Below, one piece after another: positions 63,301 to 64,000 of a DNA stretch of 64,000 nt. The notes under the pieces were generated by a model that was not told the DNA's origin, did no database searches, and worked only from the letters and a program-made list of their open reading frames with translations. This DNA comes from Flavobacteriales bacterium. Its GTDB lineage: Bacteria > Bacteroidota > Bacteroidia > Flavobacteriales_D > Sanyastnellaceae. The stretch lies in the NCBI GenBank assembly GCA_027491215.1, contig JAIXWP010000070.1:1-64000 (forward strand), in the 5' to 3' direction. Position 1 is the first letter of the stretch, and each line of letters begins with the position of its first letter. A program made the position numbers and the translations under genes.

Positions 63301-63630
63301 GTTAGAAATACCAATATTACTTTGACGAAATTCGCTTTGCTTCGAATACACCAAGACCTGCACTTTGTCATCCAAAGTGTAGTCGTAAAACTTCTGAAGA
63401 TCTTGAAGATTTTTCTCGGAAGAGATAAGGGTGTACTGTGCTAGTTTTTCGCCACCGAAATAATAGTACACCTCAAAATGATCTGTCGGATAATAGAGCC
63501 AATCAAATTCTCGGTACTGAACTCTATTTTTTCCAAACTCCATGTTTGATCCTTGGTAGAACTGCGCCCATGAGCATAAAGGGCCCATGAGGATAATACC
63601 AAGTATGACAATGAGAGCTTTAGACTTCAT
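60352..63630 (-). CDS. pseudopeptidase - PD40 propeller - surface-antigen barrel protein
   Basis: 1092 residues from the ATG giving MKSKALIVILGIILMGP (signal peptide before QFYQ). N-terminal domain (to about 290) resembles peptidase-MA-like folds: FDWLYYPTDHFEVYYYF, then RDNISRVLFNNMMYG where active members have HExxH, and LLNMPKWYEDGIISYSAS keeping only the WYEDG part. So it appears catalytically dead. The middle is a PD40/TolB-like propeller (FKLSPDSTKLAFVTHEMGQS, MQYSQDGKKIVFSGSNKGQ). The last 350 residues form an Omp85/D15-like barrel (GLRSRVLGYFMRADWAWG, SLNLDF end). Known only as a Bacteroidota family; function unknown. Confidence 0.8.
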   Translation of the reverse strand: MKSKALIVILGIILMGPLCSWAQFYQGSNMEFGKNRVQYREFDWLYYPTDHFEVYYYFGGEKLAQYTLISSEKNLQDLQKFYDYTLDDKVQVLVYSKQSEFRQSNIGISNDDQYNIGGAARIMGNKMFVYYEGDHAALERQIRDNISRVLFNNMMYGGDWKDVLKSNTLLNMPKWYEDGIISYSASPFSAESELFMRDLVQKKKVGTMNRFEGKSAQYAGHAFWKFISEVYGENVIPNVLYMTRLSRNVESGFLFVLGLSTEEITKEFINYYKEKYSKTRDVLIPGTRPRPPKEAPRAEKRAWKKSEKKLGQLPVKYKKKYNYSQFKLSPDSTKLAFVTHEMGQSKIWVYDYTTQKLKRIIKKDYRLDRIADESYPILTWHPTSEILTYIFEARGRAFIGNYELAEKKKVEKELFRLEKVVDMQYSQDGKKIVFSGSNKGQTDIFVYQVLGNNQEQITFDAFDDINPRFIENDTRIIFASNRQDDTLRKEEDEEIIALNKDIFILDYENRGKILERVTNTPEADEHHPAEYKTKHFTYLSNEKGIDNRFLATIDSTIASIDTTINYRYLTSAKLLSNFPRRPIDYQFNAQTGDYTLVFKKNSRPIFYKDNRANDSTFDNVYSEETASDEKESNLLEIISIKPDSIAPDEVDTDNYVFEDEKLNYTYEKESVRIQEITEDGEIAESDSIAQEFSIPKSRNYRLNFATDFVLSQVDNSFTNAFYQRFTSPTSINPGISGLVKFGLSDLFEDYKLVGGARLAFDLQNNDFGISLENLRSRWDKKIMLQRQAQESFDNFRFYKIHTHSIAYQVKYPFTELSSLRMTVIGRQDRTVTSSIDPTSLVVPTRFTYQLGLRAEYVFDNTVNRGLNLYNGTRYKFWVERYQQPNVTGTRTDFNILGFDFRHYQKIHRDLIAAVRFSGSTSVGRYKLAHYLGGVDNWLFQKVDNSLPPLDTAVFQHQTFIGPLRGFYVNSRNGNSFALMNAELRWPVFKYLMRKPIKNDFVENFQIVGFFDAGSAWTGKTPYSTENLFNQTTVYQNPITVQIQNNKEPIIYGYGFGLRSRVLGYFMRADWAWGVDDGRVLPRVFYLSLNLDF

Positions 63631-63758
63631 ATTTGACCGACCTTCCAATTCAGCTAATTTAACTAATCATACTAATAACTCTACAAATACCAGAAAGTTT
63701 AACGGTTTTAGGGTGAAAAGAGACAAAAAGCTTTCATTTTCAGGCTATCGAAATACGT

Positions 63759-63766
63759 TATTTTCG
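63759..63766 (+). promoter_or_regulatory. candidate -7 box of the MBL-fold gene
   Basis: TATTTTCG (7 of 8), 13 bases before the ATG; no clear -33 box. Confidence 0.4.
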
Positions 63767-63779
63767 CAAAAAAAATTAC

Positions 63780-64000
63780 ATGTCTATCCACCTCTTCACA
63801 TTCAATGCATTCCAGGAAAACACGTATGTATTGGTCAATGCTTCAAAACAAGCCATCATCATCGACCCCGGAATGACAGATGAGTCAGAGGATGCAGTGC
63901 TTTTTGATTTCATTGAAAGAAACGGATTGACTCCAGTGTATCTACTCAACACCCATTGTCACATTGACCACATATTGGGAAATGCTGCTGTGGTAAAAAA
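63780..64000 (+). CDS. metallo-beta-lactamase-fold hydrolase, 5' part
   Basis: First 73 codons; the gene continues past the window. MSIHLFTFNAFQENTYVLVN with the NTY turn, IIIDPGMTD, and the metal motif THCHIDHILGN (HxHxDH). This matches the glyoxalase-II-like hydrolase group; the full domain is needed to choose a subfamily. No signal peptide, so it is cytoplasmic. Confidence 0.88.
   Translation, partial: MSIHLFTFNAFQENTYVLVNASKQAIIIDPGMTDESEDAVLFDFIERNGLTPVYLLNTHCHIDHILGNAAVVK

Noticed and set aside
1..64000. tRNA, rRNA, prophage, insertion sequence or CRISPR array
   Set aside because: None seen on reading both strands; gaps are short and no transposase, integrase or cas-like sequence is present. 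A covariance scan was not possible.

Overview
The window comes from the chromosome of a Bacteroidota bacterium, most likely a member of the Flavobacteriales. The evidence is a nearly complete set of type IX secretion/gliding genes (gldJ, porP/sprF, porU, porV, sprA, porG), two kinds of C-terminal sorting domain, -7 promoter boxes of the TAnnTTTG kind, and Gln at the +1 position after almost every signal peptide. Base composition and style look uniform, and I see no prophage, insertion sequence, CRISPR array, rRNA or tRNA gene. Family-level placement (for example Crocinitomicaceae/Cryomorphaceae-like) is only a guess.

Left part (1-21.5 kb): the 3' end of dtd, a 12-unit heptanucleotide repeat and an orphan PAS-like protein lead into tyrS and murF. 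Then comes the secretion core: porP-gldJ run leftward, and porU-porV-ispF run rightward from the same divergent region. A polyphosphate-polymerase-like VTC protein with its DUF4956 membrane partner, and cytidine deaminase, follow. Next is a leftward run of envelope proteins: a small barrel, an Omp28-type CxxC lipoprotein, a DUF6029 barrel, a TlpA-like thioredoxin and a T9SS-secreted thioredoxin-like protein. The last is divergent from a cysteine-rich T9SS substrate.

Middle part (21.6-48.4 kb): maeB-ruvA-sprA forms a tight rightward operon ending at a strong terminator. A large Asp-box propeller protein faces it. A WcaF-type acetyltransferase overlaps a family 2 glycosyltransferase. porG, a nitronate-monooxygenase-like enzyme and a gliding-associated CTD protein follow. 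Then comes the housekeeping/envelope run coaX - outer-membrane barrel - lptC - small membrane protein - CorC/HlyC protein - ppiD, and queA on the other strand.

Right part (48.4-64 kb): a TonB signalling operon (ECF sigma, STN-type receptor, DUF4249 lipoprotein, FecR anti-sigma, in that unusual order), an alpha/beta hydrolase, an epimerase-type threonine dehydrogenase, a YwqK/MORN-repeat protein, cysS overlapping a glutaminyl-cyclase-like M28 lipoprotein, a secreted lipase, a large pseudoprotease-propeller-barrel protein, and the start of a metallo-beta-lactamase-fold hydrolase.

The window is mainly about building the outer surface: secretion machinery (SprA, PorV, PorU, PorP, PorG, GldJ), its cargo, LPS export (LptC), periplasmic folding (PpiD, TlpA-like) and N-terminal maturation (glutaminyl cyclase). 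The observations most worth a second look are: a possible envelope-to-surface thiol relay (15.7-21.5 kb); promoters placed so close to start codons that several genes are probably leaderless; a triplicated 9-mer directly before the gldJ start; 16 of 18 exported proteins obeying the Q+1 rule with the cyclase in the same window; a degenerate protease fused to a propeller and barrel; and the reordered sigma/anti-sigma operon.
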